Positions 13,699 through 13,800 of a stretch of 13,800 nucleotides of DNA are shown piece by piece. The position numbers were made by a program, and so were the translations under genes. Below the pieces are notes generated by a model, which made no database searches, was not told where the DNA came from, and saw only the letters and a list, made by a program, of their open reading frames with translations. This stretch comes from Flavobacteriales bacterium UBA5933 (GTDB lineage: Bacteria; Bacteroidota; Bacteroidia; Flavobacteriales; Weeksellaceae), in assembly GCA_002430925.1 (NCBI GenBank), contig DJDD01000089.1, positions 1-13,800 on the forward strand, given 5' to 3'. Every line of letters starts with the position of its first letter. Positions within the stretch are counted from its first letter, which is position 1.

Positions 13699-13800
13699 GC
13701 AATAGCGATAGTACTGGAAATCCTTTTTTATTGTTGATTGAGATTTTCGAAACCTACAATAAAAAAGATTGTAAGGGATAGCGTGGCACGAAGTGATTGC
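13699..13800 (+). repeat. Structured palindromic repeat, copy B (102 bp, reaches the window end)
   Basis: Begins GCAATAGCGAT (13699-13709) and ends ATTGC (13796-13800). The centre is a 12-bp perfect stem, CTTTTTTATTGT (13723-13734) with ACAATAAAAAAG (13756-13767), and a 21-nt loop, extended by AATC/GATT across a one-base bulge as in copy A. Near the right end, CAC-GAA-GTG (13788-13796) is the counterpart of the small hairpin of copy A. It is inverted relative to copy A and 27 bases longer, all of it in the central stem and loop. The left end overlaps the perfect palindrome CTATTGCAATAG (13694-13705). Confidence 0.75.

Noticed and set aside
1..13800. CRISPR array or insertion sequence
   Set aside because: No regularly spaced direct repeats, no transposase frame and no IS-type inverted repeats around a gene were seen; the only repeat family is the pair of short palindromic elements.

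Overview
The window looks like chromosomal DNA of a low-GC member of the Flavobacteriaceae (Bacteroidota); the genus cannot be fixed from the sequence. Four things point there: strong AT bias, the adjacent gyrB-mdh pair, a divergent dicluster ferredoxin/acyl-CoA reductase pair of flavobacterial type, and promoter elements matching TAnnTTTG with almost no Shine-Dalgarno sequences. Signal peptides ending in FAQ or NAQ fit as well.

Layout. 1-1990 is very AT-rich and holds a membrane acyltransferase-3 enzyme (196-1209) and a small two-helix membrane protein (1423-1836). The small protein's frame seems to be broken at a run of nine T; one T fewer extends it to 1933, directly beside a terminator hairpin. 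1991-5927 is a housekeeping block: an MscS-family channel (minus strand), gyrB and mdh (plus strand, probably cotranscribed). A bidirectional terminator at 5955-5983 separates it from a three-gene minus-strand operon (10401 to 6017) encoding an ABC exporter, a HlyD-type periplasmic adaptor and a TolC-type outer-membrane channel. Together these form a trans-envelope exporter, with no cargo gene in view.

10402-11069 has no convincing gene. It contains a Fur-box-like palindrome, a long AT-rich hairpin, a 75-bp structured repeat and the ferredoxin terminator. Ferredoxin (minus) and acyl-CoA reductase (plus) then diverge from a 61-bp spacer with two face-to-face -7 elements. A secreted protein with a predicted beta-sandwich start (13636 to 12596, minus) closes the window, followed by a second, inverted copy of the structured repeat (13699-13800).

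The most interesting observations are four. (1) The ABC exporter keeps a perfect Walker A, but its Q-loop, signature, Walker B, catalytic glutamate, D-loop and H-loop are all non-canonical. (2) The two copies of the palindromic repeat share a bulged central stem-loop, GCAAT/ATTGC ends and a terminal hairpin with a compensatory base-pair change. (3) A homopolymer frameshift is likely in the small membrane-protein gene. (4) A Fur-box-like site lies upstream of the exporter operon.
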